NCBI RefSeq assembly: GCF_963678635.1
Contig: NC_087069.1
Coordinates: forward strand, 21,591,138-21,655,137
Origin: Symsagittifera roscoffensis
Lineage: Eukaryota > Xenacoelomorpha > Acoela > Convolutidae
Length of the DNA stretch: 64,000 bases
Direction: 5' to 3'
Shown piece after piece: positions 12,357 to 22,900 of this stretch. Every line of letters begins with the position of its first letter. The stretch's first letter is position 1. A model generated the notes under the pieces. It ran no database searches, was not told the origin of the DNA, and saw only the letters and a program-made list of their open reading frames with translations. The position numbers and the translations under genes were made by a program.

Positions 12357-15050
12357 GTTTAATCTCGAGTAATTATTTTGATACTGATTATTCTGACTAT
12401 TTCATCTGCTATATTTTGTGAATAACTTTATGAATTTCTTCTGTCTGGTGAACTTTCGCAAAAATCGTTTCAAAAGGAAGATTGTGATCTATAGTTTTTG
12501 TAGCTATCTGGAACTGCTTTTCCTGAGCTGTTGTTGCTTCGAACGTTTGTGTTTGTTAAACTTCGGTCTTTTTTCATATATTGGTAGAAAGATTTATTTG
12601 GTTCTCTGTGATTTTGCCCTCTTGTAGTTCTCTTGTTGTTTTTGTCTGCATTCAGCAATGGTATGTCTTCGACAATAAATCATCATTTTTTAAATAATGG
12701 TCTACCTTTGAAATTTGTTTTTTTTGGTAAATGATTAATATTTTAATATTTGGGTTTTTTTTCGTGCTAATTCCTTGTCATAGACTTAGATATTATTAAT
12801 TTGTGAGGTTATTGCTTGAGTGTTAATTACTTTTTTAGTTTTAGTTTTTCTGTTTTCTCTATAATCCTAATAATTTCAGTTTTTCTAGTTTGTCTATTAT
12901 TTTTTGAAAATAGATGTCAGGTTCTCGTATTGATGATGGATGTGATGCTCTCTTTTTGATAGCAATTTTGCGCAATTGTGGTGATGGAGTCTTGGTTAAG
13001 ATTTTAGTCTGTCTTTTTTGTTTTTTTTAATCATGTGTATTAAGAGAGTATGCTTTTCGTATTAATGTTTCACTTCTTACTCCGAGTTGTTTTAATGTTT
13101 CGTTTGGTAGTTTTCAGATTTCATTGCATCAAACTCTTTGATGTTGTTTTTTTTCGGAGTCAAACAGTTTTGAAAAAAAGCTTGTGTGAACCTTTTCCAA
13201 TCAGATTTTATTTCTATAGCTGGGACTGAAAACCATTTTTGAGCTGCCCCATCAAGTGTAACCGAATTTTATGGAGTGTTGCATTTACTTGTTTTGGTCC
13301 TATGCTTACAACTAAATTTGCTGTAACTGCATTCAATTATTCTTCTACTGAATATTCAGTGTCTGTTCCTGTGATTACCATGAGTGGTTTAAGAGATGAT
13401 ATGGGTGATTCACCCATAAGATATGGATTCATCATCATTTGAAGGGATTCTGTTGCAATTGGTATTTGTGAAAAATTTGTAAATTGAGGCTTTGTAATTT
13501 CATGTTTTTTGCAGGTAATATGGTTGGGGATTTGTAGGGTGTTGTGATTGTATATTATGATTAAATGATGCCGAAATTTGCCTTTGAGGATAAATTGTCT
13601 TGTTTTTCCTGTTTGTTCTGATTGTGCTGATTGTATGTAAGGCTTCAAAATTATCTGGTTGATAAGTATTTTCTGGTTGATCAAAATTATTCCAGTTATT
13701 TTTTCGAGGGTTTTTATTAATATGTTGACTTCGTGTGAAATAATCTTCGTCATTGGACTAGTGTGGTTGTTGTCTTGTTAATTATTTGTTTGTTGAAATT
13801 TTGTTGTTGAAAAAACGGATAATTTTCACTACGGTGTGTTGTAGTTCTTCGTTTCTCAATAATTTTTACTGACTCGTAAGATGGTTTTGGTTTTTTGGTA
13901 ATTAAATTTTTGTTCATGTTCATTTATGTATTAATTGTGAAAAAGCCATAATTGTGATTTGCGAATTCATTTTTTTTGTACATTTTTGTTTATTTGGTAA
14001 GGTGTTGTAAGTGTTGGATGAAAAGAAGAAATCTATTGTTTTGTTTAGTGTTGGTGTAGCTTTTGTTCCTTTTATTTCTTCAATTTGAAAGGTGATGGGG
14101 TTTGAATATCTCGTTGTGTAGGATTTGTAGTTCCAATAAGGGTTTGTTGTGTGTTCATAAATGTTGATTTTAAGCTATTATTTCCTGTTTTATCGTTTGA
14201 TATTATGTTATGATTTAAGGGTGTTTGCATCAAAAGTGAGCGGAATTTCTCCTAAATGGTCTTTTTCTATAAAAAAAATAATTGCAAGTGCCGCACTTGA
14301 AATATCAATGGTGGTATTAGAAAAAAAATGATGAGACATTTTAGGGTCTCAAACGTAATCTGTTTGGTCTGCTAATATAGTTTCATTGTCTGAAATTTGT
14401 GGTCGAAAATTTTTCTTGATATTGAAATGAAATCTAAATTGAAATCTGGACCAAATAGTGTTTTATGAACCATGCTCTGATTCATTGTAGATTATGTTTT
14501 TCGGTTTGTGATATATCATTATCAGTGAGTTTTTCACGAATTTTATCTAGAAAAATTGAGAAGAGGTTAATTTCTTGTCTTACGATTACATGTCGAAGTG
14601 TTTGAGGTGGTGATTCATTCAGTCCTTCTTTTGATTCTAAAATGTATACTTTAAATAATGCTGAAAACATCGTTCGTAAATATAGAATTTGCTCTTTGTG
14701 ATTTTTGTCCTTGGATCTCTTTGATATACCCTGTAAAAATTTTGAGAAGTCTAGATCTATGTCATCTGTTTGTATTTGATGCGGTGTTTTTGGTTTGTTC
14801 ACTTATGATGGAAAAATTTCAATAGTGAATATTCCATAGTTTGAAATGATTTTTTTGTGGTGGCCAAATTTTAAAAAGTGTTTTTTTTATACTATGAATT
14901 GATATCACAGATGCCTTCTAGATAGTCATCAAGTCTCTGTCGTCTAATTTTTATTTCGCGTAATTCCTGCTTATATGGACTATGTCCTTTTTCAAAAAAA
15001 TGTGCATTTAAATTATGATAAAAATGTACTTGTCCTCTAGCGGGATCATT
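12354..15050 (-). pseudogene. gag: Decayed gag of element C
   Basis: Three open segments match B Gag in order. They are 14482-14802 (QTDDIDLDFSK, HVIVRQEINL), 13337-13753 (NPYLMGESPISS, GTDTEYSVEE) and 12470-12658 (EPNKSFYQYMKKD). The stop at 12354-12356 is TGA and falls at the same codon as the TAA that ends Gag in B (after NYSRxN). The frame is otherwise interrupted. Confidence 0.85.
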
Positions 15051-15081
15051 TTGTGGATTGAAGACAAAAGTAACTATAAAG

Positions 15082-15554
15082 TCATTGTCGGAATTTTTGT
15101 CGTAATGAATCTTTTTTTTTCTGTTTTATTATTGTTAATGTGTACTCTTCAAGATATATTATTGATTGACTCCATTTATAGATTCGTACTGGTTCACGAA
15201 TGTACGACTTTTTTATTCTGCGTTTACCTTTTATTGATGATGGTGTTGAAGATTCTGATTCTGAAAAAAGTCTTGTATCGTTTTGGTTGGTCATTTTTGT
15301 CTATTGAAACGTTTAAGTTTTCAAGTTTTATTGTAGTGTGTCTGATTCTAAAACTGCGTTACATGTGTTTGGAAATTTTTGCTTAATAATTTGATTTTGT
15401 TTTGTTATTTTTGTCTTTTTCCTTGTTTTTTTTTCGATCTGATTTATTCTATTGCTTGTCTATGTGGTGTAATTACAAGATCGTATCTTTCGTTTTGAAT
15501 TAATTAATTGTGAAGTACTATTGTTTACTTACTGCCTAAATTATCTTTTGACAT
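15082..15554 (-). pseudogene. Decayed basic pre-gag ORF (counterpart of B 26673-27140)
   Basis: The minus-strand ATG at 15554-15552 starts MSKDNLGSK, followed by TIVLHN and YDLVITPH, against MSFKNLGNK, TIVLHN and YDLVITPH in B. The downstream part (15082-15294) contains SESESSTPSSIKGKRRIKK and LTIIK, matching SDSETTSNSSQRGKRRIKK and LTVIE. At least three stops break the frame. Conservation from start codon to end shows that B's 155-aa ORF is a genuine gene of the family. Confidence 0.82.
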
Positions 15555-15673
15555 AAGTTCTAGGATGATGGGGGCAAAATCAAGGGTTAGAACTTTTTAT
15601 CCTAAACTACTATTTTTTACGTTTTTGTGGGTTATCTTAATCTTGAGGCATAGATTGTCGAGGTTGACAGGTT

Positions 15674-15674
15674 G

Positions 15675-15734
<60 letters not shown>
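15674..15734 (+). repeat. (GA)n microsatellite
   Basis: A nearly pure GA run of about 60 bp with one A interruption, inside the leader of element C. Confidence 0.97.
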
Positions 15735-15738
<4 letters not shown>

Positions 15739-16616
15739 ATCCATTCGTTAAAATGATGTATTATTTTCTCGGTGGCTAAAATTTAAATGAAGAAAAACTT
15801 ACTTAATCCTACTTAGGGTGTTGATTTTGTGATCGAGGGTTGGAGAATAGCAAATCAATCCACAGGGTTCAGGTATAATCAGAACGCAAGTAGATCGTTA
15901 GATACTATTATAAGACCTACTATTATTTTAATCTGGGTCATCTAATGGGAGGGGCTCAAGTAAAGGATAAGTAACCTAAGTTCTTTACTGTTTATCTTAA
16001 TAATAATGGTTAGTTTTCCAAAATTGTCTATGAGTCTTGAGTCTTTGACAAGGGCTGGAATATGAATCGCGTTTGAGGTCGTTAGACACTTCCTACTTAT
16101 GAGATGAGGTGAAAATGTTGTTCTGGTTGATCAAATAATTTAAATGAGGTAACATTTCATTTTAAGTTACAATTTAAAGATTCAAGAGAAGTCTTGATGA
16201 ACTGGTTTTTTATAGGAAATTTAGATTGTTAAAAAGCAAGGATAGGCGCTGATACTCTTTTAGGAAAGTTTAAAATGCAGAAAGATAAGGAAATTGAAAA
16301 GTATGATTTCAGTGTTATGATTTTAAATGATATTAGTTTTGAATTTAGATATTTTAATTAATTTGTATTTTTTTATCCAATAATTTTAAACTTTACCAAA
16401 ATTTCCAACTTAAATTGCTGCAGTTTTGATGAAAGGAACTGCTTGTGTATCTTTTTCATCAGTCGTTTTTTTTGGTTACATTGTATAGCTATAAAACATC
16501 AAGAAGTTTATTCTTTGGAATTAAGAGTTTTGCTCCAAGTGGATTTATTTTCAAGTAAAGGAATGAAAATCTACTGCATGGAGAATCTTGAAGGTGTACA
16601 CTTTTTAGGGTTTTCG

Positions 16617-16748
16617 TCAAACTATCATGTAGTAGCTTGACCCGTTGAACTGTCTCTGACCTTGTGTTTGTCGTGTCCTTTGAAATACTGGTGTAGATGT
16701 ATTGAGACGTAGAGACATTTCTATTAAATTTTCTAGGTTACCTAACAT
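16617..16748 (-). pseudogene. Leader ORF of element C (counterpart of B 25507-25740)
   Basis: The minus-strand ATG at 16748 gives a 43-codon frame containing LIEMSLRLNTSTPVF and YYMIV before a TGA. Element B reads LIEMSLRLNRSEPIF and YSYMIVRQKP in its 77-aa leader ORF. The TGA in C falls where B has CGG, and after it the RKP residues continue, so C carries a nonsense change. It lies about 80 bp downstream of the PBS in both copies. Confidence 0.75.
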
Positions 16749-16825
16749 TTTTGCAATTTTGCAACTTTTGTTATGATCTTATTTCTAATTCTAATTTGCT
16801 AAATCAGGGTTTGTTAGTAGGTCTT

Positions 16826-16848
16826 GTTCGAGTTTTATGGTCGCACCA
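16826..16848 (-). promoter_or_regulatory. Primer binding site of element C
   Basis: Minus-strand TGGTGCGACCATAA begins two bases after the end of the LTR, exactly as in elements B (25421) and D (63925). The matching tRNA was not identified. Confidence 0.7.
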
Positions 16849-16850
16849 GA

Positions 16851-17241
16851 TGAGCTTTTGAGGTAGCATGCTCATAGAGTAATTTTAGATAAAGTACATC
16901 GTCTTTACGTCACGCGTCTTTACGTCTACACCTTTTTTTCGGTAGGTTAGATTCGTGAAACTTTTTACTCTAATACCAGTCTGAGTCTTACTTTTAAAAT
17001 CTCTTAGTCTCAATAGATTTAGAGTATACTGGTTTTGTTACGAGTCGGTCTCTTGGAGAAAGCAACTAAATTGTAAGTTAAATTCAAAATGCTCTGGTGC
17101 TGAAATTACAAGTAATTTCAGCACTTACAAATAAGTGGGTTGTTAGTTTGATGTAGTGTGATTGGTTAGTCTTTAATATTTTATAGGGATAAAATATCTA
17201 ATTTATAACCAACAATAATATATAGTTTGGATCTGGTTCCA
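16851..17241 (-). repeat. 5' LTR of element C (391 bp)
   Basis: On the minus strand it begins TGGAACCAGATC and ends GCTCA. It matches the 408-bp LTR of B along most of its length, including the 28-nt palindrome and the GACG...CTATGAG segment. The upstream boundary (TGGAACC) agrees with B and D. Confidence 0.9.
17097..17124 (-). repeat. Perfect LTR hairpin (13-bp stem, 2-nt loop)
   Basis: GTGCTGAAATTAC and its exact reverse complement are separated by two bases. The same hairpin with one G-U pair is in the B LTRs (25126-25153, 43788-43815). Confidence 0.9.
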
Positions 17242-17391
17242 AAAAACTTTTTTTTTGCAATCAGAAACGTCTGAAAACAGGCAGAATTTGTCTTACGACG
17301 ATCTCCCAGACTGGTTTCTATTAAGTGATCCTTAGATAATTCATATTTCAACTTTGTAAACAAGCAGAACAAGTGTTTTCTAAAGTTTATT

Positions 17392-17535
17392 CGGTTGGTT
17401 CTGGTGCTGAAACTGCAAGTAGCCTCAGCACTACAAATAATTTCGGTGTTTGTTATGGATCGTGAATGGTTAGTATTGAATATTTTTTAGGGATAGTTTT
17501 ATAAAAAAATTAATTGGTTATAATTTTAGTTTTAA
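17392..17535 (-). repeat. Fragment of a B-family LTR (5' half)
   Basis: On the minus strand the order is the same as in the C LTR: ATAACCAATT, AATATT, CTAACCATTC, the hairpin GTGCTGAGGCTAC-TT-GCAGTTTCAGCAC, then CCAGA. The stem is kept largely through G-U pairs. The right part of the LTR is missing. Confidence 0.7.
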
Positions 17536-17816
17536 ACTGTTTTCAATATCAAAGTGAGCACCTTACGTAGCCCAACAAATTTTAAGAAGTGTTTGTTCTC
17601 CAAAAAAGTATCACAAAACGTTTGAACATTGTTTTCAAACAAAAAGTTAGTTTTAGATGTAGTGAAAACCTTCTTTTTTGTCTACCAATAAAAATGATTT
17701 AATTTATACCTTGTTTTGGAAAAAACTGCACTTTTAAAGTTTGTTCCGCTATGTAAAGGGCTCATTTTGATATAATTATGATAGTGAACCACCGGGTAGT
17801 TTTAGCGTAATTTTTG

Positions 17817-17893
17817 ATTCCGGCAGAAAATAAGATAGCGTGACGAATAGACGGTTTTTGCTTGTCTGAAATTACTCTACGAGTATGCTACCT
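17817..17893 (+). repeat. Fragment of a B-family LTR (3' half)
   Basis: The block AAAATAAGATAGCGTGACGA and, after a variable stretch, GAAATTACTCTACGAG match B LTR positions about 25343-25397, and the following ATGCTACCTC matches the C LTR. Orientation is opposite to element C. Confidence 0.7.
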
Positions 17894-18160
17894 CTGGCAT
17901 AATTCAATATAAATATGCCAGTGATAGAAATTTGCCGGTGATTTTTGATCAACTAAAAACCGCCAAAATTACCCATTTTTGCGGTAAAATTTTAGGCCCG
18001 AATTTTGCAAAATAGTTTACATCAAATGATTCTGCTAAAATTCTAAGCAAATTATGTCTTCATCGTTTTTCACCGACTAAATTTGAGAAAAACACATTTT
18101 AAATTGCAAGTTTCGTGCATTTTGTCCGGATAATTCAAATCAGCACTGCATACATTACAA

Positions 18161-18462
18161 GGATTAACCGTACAATTCCCCCCTCCATTCAATTTAGAGG
18201 GGAAAGTTTATATTTTTCTTGAACTAACTATGAGTATAGCCTAGATTCATTAAAAAAGAACAGTTCTGTTGAAAAAAAATTATTAAAAAAAACTAGCTAG
18301 TTAACAATATAAAAGTGCAATACCGCATAAAATTGTGAAAATCAACTTTATTTGCCAGTTTGAACGAATTGCATGTTTTATGCAGCATTAAATTTTTTTT
18401 TGGGGGGGGGGGGGGTGGGATATTACGGTAGGTCACTTAGGGGGGGATTGTACGGTTGATCC
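18161..18462. mobile_element. MITE-like element with about 22-bp terminal inverted repeats
   Basis: The left end GGATTAACCGTACAATTCCC and the right end (reverse complement GGATCAACCGTACAATCCCC) are inverted repeats. The 302-bp interior is AT-rich, with a G homopolymer run and no ORF. CATTAC occurs near both flanks and may be a target duplication, but spacing to the left end is off by two bases. Confidence 0.6.
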
Positions 18463-18519
18463 CATTACTACCTACACAAATTGCGTCAAACGCTGATGTC
18501 AATTATTTCCACTGGAATA

Positions 18520-18935
18520 CGTAGAAACAGGGCAGATTTAGGGGTGGACGCTCTTCCTCTCAGGGATTCGAGCCCCTCACCAACCAAAGGGTCCCTCCTT
18601 TGTTACTATTTTATGATATCCATTTTTGGTCGGCCAACCCAAAAATTTTACACCTTTGGCGGAAATACTTACTAAATTTGAAGGGGGCCGCGCGCTAAAA
18701 ACACGCGATTTTTTAGTCAAAAGTGCCCAAAAACGGCATTTTTGACCTGTTTTCTGTTTCAAAAAAATTACCCTGGGGCGCAATGTTTTTTGTCTAACTA
18801 ATAGGTTCTTTATATTGTTCTGGGAGCGCTCGGAAATTCAATTTGACTGACCTAAAAAAAAGGTCGACAAAATTCTCGAAAGTAAACGCCCCCCCCCCCC
18901 CCCCCCCACCTCCAGATAATCAGAGATCCGCCCGT
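18520..18935. repeat. Possible dispersed repeat with GGGC(A/G)GAT ends and a long C homopolymer
   Basis: The left end GGGCAGATTTAGGGG and the reverse complement of the right end (GGGCGGATCTCTGATTA) resemble each other weakly. A run of 19 C lies at 18889-18907. No coding frame is convincing. The call as one unit is tentative. Confidence 0.35.
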
Positions 18936-20112
18936 GAGTAGAAAGGAATCAATAAATTCGACAGAAGAATCAGTTGCCAAGAGCAAAGAAGATGGGCTCT
19001 TTTTCCTTTTTCCCTCACCTGCAATTTTTTACTAGTAAAGTTACTGTTTACTTTGTCCGATCTTTATGAAAATTGACATGCGGACTAATTAGGCTGTGCC
19101 AAACATATTTGGTGTTCATAATTAACCTTGTAAAATCACTCGTTACACCATAAAATTGATGGTCGTGTGAGGTGGGGGGAAACGGAAAAAGAGCCGGAAG
19201 ATGGTAATTTCTAAATTTTGTTCAAATTTAGTTTTTAGCCCAAAACACATTTTAAAAAACTGGTAAAAAGTTTAAGGATAAAAAGTTGAAATTGAAAGTC
19301 AACAAGCAGACATTTTGAAACGAAATTTCAGATCGCTGAAATATCAAAAATGAATCATAAAACAGAGTGCTTTTGTTTTTTAACCTTTTTCGTGAGTTAA
19401 TGTGGGTAAAAATGTATGTGACACTTCTTCTACTAATCATAACTCTAGAATTCTAGATATCTATAGACAAAGCTATTCTACTAGTAGGGGAGAAAAATAG
19501 CGAAAAGGGCATAAAAAAGAAAGCAAGATGTTTTATTTTTCTACTGCTGTTCACTGCAGCATTATAGTTAGAACTGATCGGGTCCATTTTCACTGGCCCA
19601 TTTTCTCACTGGAACTCAAAAAATCATGGAAGTCTGAAACTATCGTCCAGTATGAAGCAGATATAATGTCGATAGTATCCAGATCACTTACAAGGTTATA
19701 GAGCATGTTGTGATTTTTTTTTTTGAAAATCTGAAACACGAGTCTACTTTCAATTGTTATGCAATATGCAATATACCCACGGTTTGTGTTTGTATGAATT
19801 ATGACAGCGTTATTTTGCAGTTTCCCGGGTTGACCAAAAACGCTTGTCATACATATTAAAAATATGAAAAAATGCTTGTCATACAATTTCTTACAATTTC
19901 ATACGTACAAAAAATTGCAAGAAAAATCCGCAATAATCATTTAGGTAAATTATCTGGTAACAGCTTTTTTTACATATGAAAACTGTATAATGAGCATTTT
20001 TCCGTCAGAAAAAATTCGATTTTCGCTTCAATTATGTTATGTCCAAAAACAAAAAAAAAATTTTCTTTTTTTTCTACAGGAAAAACCATAGGTTAAATGG
20101 CAAGAAAAGCAC
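18936..20112. other. Unassigned AT-rich DNA
   Basis: No gene recognised. Two copies of a short GAAACTGTAyrATrAGCATTTTT-type motif occur at 19870-19890 (reverse) and 19977-20001; the motif recurs near 45.2 and 62.4 kb. Confidence 0.5.
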
Positions 20113-20346
20113 AGGTGATATCATCTGGTGCGGATTGGCAAACAACGCCTATTTTTAGACTCACTACGTTTAGAAAATTGTGTTGGTCTTTTGACTTTGT
20201 GTCGAGAAAAAATAAGATAGTTTGCTGGAAGCGCAGAAGATAAATTAATGGTTTATGAACCAGTTGTCTTACTTGAGTTACAACCAGAGATTCTAGTTTA
20301 TCAATCCGTTCAGATTCGTTATTCCACATATATCATACTGCGAGGT
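20113..20346 (+). repeat. 5' LTR of element A
   Basis: Matches 44653-44896. Shared blocks are CAGGTGA at the start, ATTGGCAAAC, GGTCTTTTGAC, GAAAGCGCAGAAGA-like sequence, TTACAACCAGAG, and CACATATATCATACTGCGAGGT at the end. Exact termini are uncertain because no target duplication could be matched. Confidence 0.75.
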
Positions 20347-20352
20347 ATGAAA

Positions 20353-20370
20353 TGGCGCAGCCAACAGGAT
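20353..20370 (+). promoter_or_regulatory. Primer binding site of element A, tRNA-Ser-like
   Basis: TGGCGCAGCCAACAGGAT lies just after the LTR. Drosophila 17.6/297-type elements use a tRNA-Ser PBS beginning TGGCGCAGTCGGTAGGAT; the similarity is established knowledge plus inspection, with a few mismatches. Confidence 0.7.
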
Positions 20371-20409
20371 AAATAAAAAACCCTCTCAGTATCAATTCTT
20401 TTTAGCAAA

Positions 20410-21130
20410 GAGTATCTGCAGCACCGTCCTTAGAATGGTCGAAATGGGCGGCATTAAGAGAATTGGCAGTATTGGCAAAAGACGGCATCGAGGTCCGCAA
20501 TTTATTTCGCGACAAAGCGGCTCTAATAGAATTGATATAGCTTATCTACGAAATGGAGATCACCGGCGACACAGAAGCTCAAAAAAAATCGTGACGTGAA
20601 AGATAGTAAAAACACGAGAAAGCATGAGAAAAGATAGTAAAAACACGAGAAAGCATGTCTTAAAGCATGAGAAAAGGGCATGCTGTGCAACTCATTTGAA
20701 TGGGAGGATGTAGACGCAAAAATACGAAGCTACCTATTCCTATGCCTAGGCTCAGAAGAACAGCGTCAGGTACAACTAAAGAAACCGGGCTTAGACTTAC
20801 AAGCTGAGGCGATGAAAGAACTAATGACAGTATTAGAAGTTTTCTTATTTACACAAAAAATCGCATTGGAAAGCATCAACTTTATTTTCCGAAAACAAAA
20901 GACAAATAGCTCACAAAAAAAAACAGGGTAGAGGACTAAGGAAAAGACAAATTTTGCATGTGGAACACAAAATGCAAGGAGTCAGCAAAACTCGGAAACT
21001 TTACTACAACAACAGTGTTATAAGTGCGGTCGACAATATGGCTCGAATCAACGGCAATCATGTCCTCCAACTATAAAATCTGCTCAACGTGCAAAACGGG
21101 GAAGCTTCGCAAAATTGTGTAGGATCACAA
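20410..21130 (+). pseudogene. gag remnant of element A
   Basis: Broken frames include an 83-aa piece at 20680-20931 (DAKIRSYLFLCLGSEEQRQV), typical of a retrotransposon capsid core. Next comes a CYKCGRQYGSNQRQSC-type zinc-knuckle region near 21010-21070. A 34-bp near-repeat (GATAGTAAAAACACGAGAAAGC) at 20600-20655 has disrupted the sequence. No full-length Gag remains. Confidence 0.65.
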
Positions 21131-21930
21131 AAATAAAATTTTTTACACGAAAGAATTAAAGGACAACAGTAAGAGGAAGACGATAACACTCACGAGGTGG
21201 AAAAATACGACCCGTTGGTGTTTGCCGAATTCAAAACAGAAATGTATGAGAAGAATTCTCGCTAATGGCATTATCCGAAGCATTCGAGATAAAGAAAAAC
21301 GCAGCAAAACTAAACGAGGAAGACTTAAACAAACACATAGTATAGCCTAAAACAAAAGTGAAAACACTTTTTTACTATTGCGGACTTGGCAAGCCCAATG
21401 TCATGTATTATTGAAAAACCGCACAAAGACTGCAAAGAAAAGACAATTCAACAAAACTCAAATGTATCGCGCCAGAGGATGCGGCACAAAATTTGGCATG
21501 TTATAACGGTGAGTTCATGATTCCAAAAAGATGACTGTTCATTGCTATAGAACCCGGGGGATCGACTGTTTAATCAGCTCAATTTTCCATAGTCGACGAC
21601 AAGAAAACAGTTTATAGCAAGAAACTCTTTACCACAGATTTGTATAAAATTGATACGAATCATTACAAATTGCTAAACATACAAAAGCAAATTTTCAAAC
21701 CCAGAAATCAAACAGTTGGTAGAAGACAATATCAGACAACTATGAGTAAGGATGGGAAAAGCAAAAAATCACGTGATGCGAACGGAATTCATAAAAGACG
21801 TGATCCCAATTCAACAGAAGGAAAGACGAATTCCGATACAGCTACAGGAAATGGTCCAAAAGACGTTAAACAACTTGATAGATCAGGAACAAATCAAGAA
21901 GTTAGACACATCTTTAGACAATTAGTTTGT
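21131..21930 (+). pseudogene. gag-pol junction and protease-region remnant of element A
   Basis: This stretch is full of stops. The frame 21640-21972 is basic and contains no clear active site; a protease-like region is expected here by position only. RT similarity begins after it. Confidence 0.4.
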
Positions 21931-22900
21931 CAGCCCAATTGTTATAATGGTAAAGAAGGAACAAAAATCTAAAATGGCACACGATTTTAAAAAAGTGATC
22001 AAATTTATTCAGAAGAAAAAATATCAGACGCCAAGAATCGAATTTTTATTGGACAACATCGCACAGATAATTAAATCAAATGCTAATGAGCAAATAACAT
22101 TCTCGACACTTGGCATTTTTTATGCGTACTCACAAATCCCACTGGATCATCGAACCAGAGAGCAATTCAACCTTAGCCTCATTGGAAGCAACGCCACCAG
22201 AACATAGCAATTCCAGACAGGACTTACGGTACTATAGCAGATATGCCAATAGAATTTCAATAAGCCATCAACATGACACTACTAAAATGCAAAATATGTA
22301 CGCTTGGGTAGAAGATACACTTATAGTATCCAGATGATCAAAAAAAAACATATAGAAAGACTGAAAGCTGTTCTTATAAGAATAGACAAAGAAAACCAAG
22401 CAATCTCAGTTAAGTTGGAGTTTTAGGTTGGCGTGCAAACAGGTTGGATCATTAGGTTATATCATAGACAACGAACGCAGAAAATCACTTATTAGAAAAA
22501 CGGAGACAATAGAAAAAATAACCCCGCCCAAAACTTTCGAACAAATAAAAACTTTTCTAGGCTCGATCCATCATCTCACAAGGTTTATTCCACATCAATT
22601 CAAACTGCTGCTGCACTGCGATCTCTCCTAAAAACACAGAAAAAATTACTTTATTAGAAATTTGAACATAACACAGCATTTAACAGCCTCCTGAAGTTAA
22701 TATCAGAAATAATACCAATAAACTTTTTTTGACCAAAATTTAGACACCCACGTGGTCTGTGAGGCATCAAATTTTGGGCTAGGGGTGACACTTGAACAAC
22801 AAACAACGTAGGCTGGGGAGCAATTGTTCGCTTATGCAACAAGATTCTTAAATTTTTGAAAGAAGAATACTCTGTGGACACTACATCTCAGACCACCAAG
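21930..22900 (+). pseudogene. Reverse transcriptase / RNase H remnant of element A
   Basis: The frame 21947-22207 contains STLGIFYAYSQIPLD, corresponding to RT motif A (usually TxLDxxxAYxQIPL), with the catalytic Asp replaced. The frame 22428-22631 has LGYIIDNERRKS followed by FLGSIHHLTRFIPH, the RT connection region. RNase H-like words follow in broken frames (VCEASNFGLG near 22750-22790). Not functional. Confidence 0.8.

Larger units (their letters stand above)
1160..17241 (-). mobile_element. Element C: decayed giant Gypsy-class retroelement, same family as element B
   Basis: Read on the minus strand, this region follows element B (25011-44080) in order: LTR, PBS, leader ORF, basic ORF, gag, protease, pol, membrane ORFs, Ser/Pro/Thr ORF, env, 601-aa-like ORF, 3' intron and 3' UTR. 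Protein similarity is clear in many blocks (for example QYSEILVEYE in env, GKRRIKK in the basic ORF, DSGAES in protease), but every large frame is broken by stops and indels. A deletion of roughly 1.57 kb relative to B joins the Ser/Pro/Thr ORF directly to the middle of env near 5620. No 3' LTR was found: similarity to the B 3' UTR fades near 1160. It is an old, inactive copy, valuable as an independent comparison for B. Confidence 0.93.
17242..18160. other. Region of LTR scraps and dispersed repeat
   Basis: No gene is seen. It contains two LTR fragments (annotated separately) and, at about 17993-18058, a block similar in inverted orientation to 1116-1185. The latter implies a dispersed repeat on both sides of element C. 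Confidence 0.5.

Noticed and set aside
15082..15386. 123-aa hydrophobic plus-strand frame at 15015-15386
   Set aside because: It is the antisense of the basic pre-gag ORF of element C, a shadow frame.
19590..19886. 98-aa minus-strand frame
   Set aside because: Contains the dispersed short motif, no homology or splice context.
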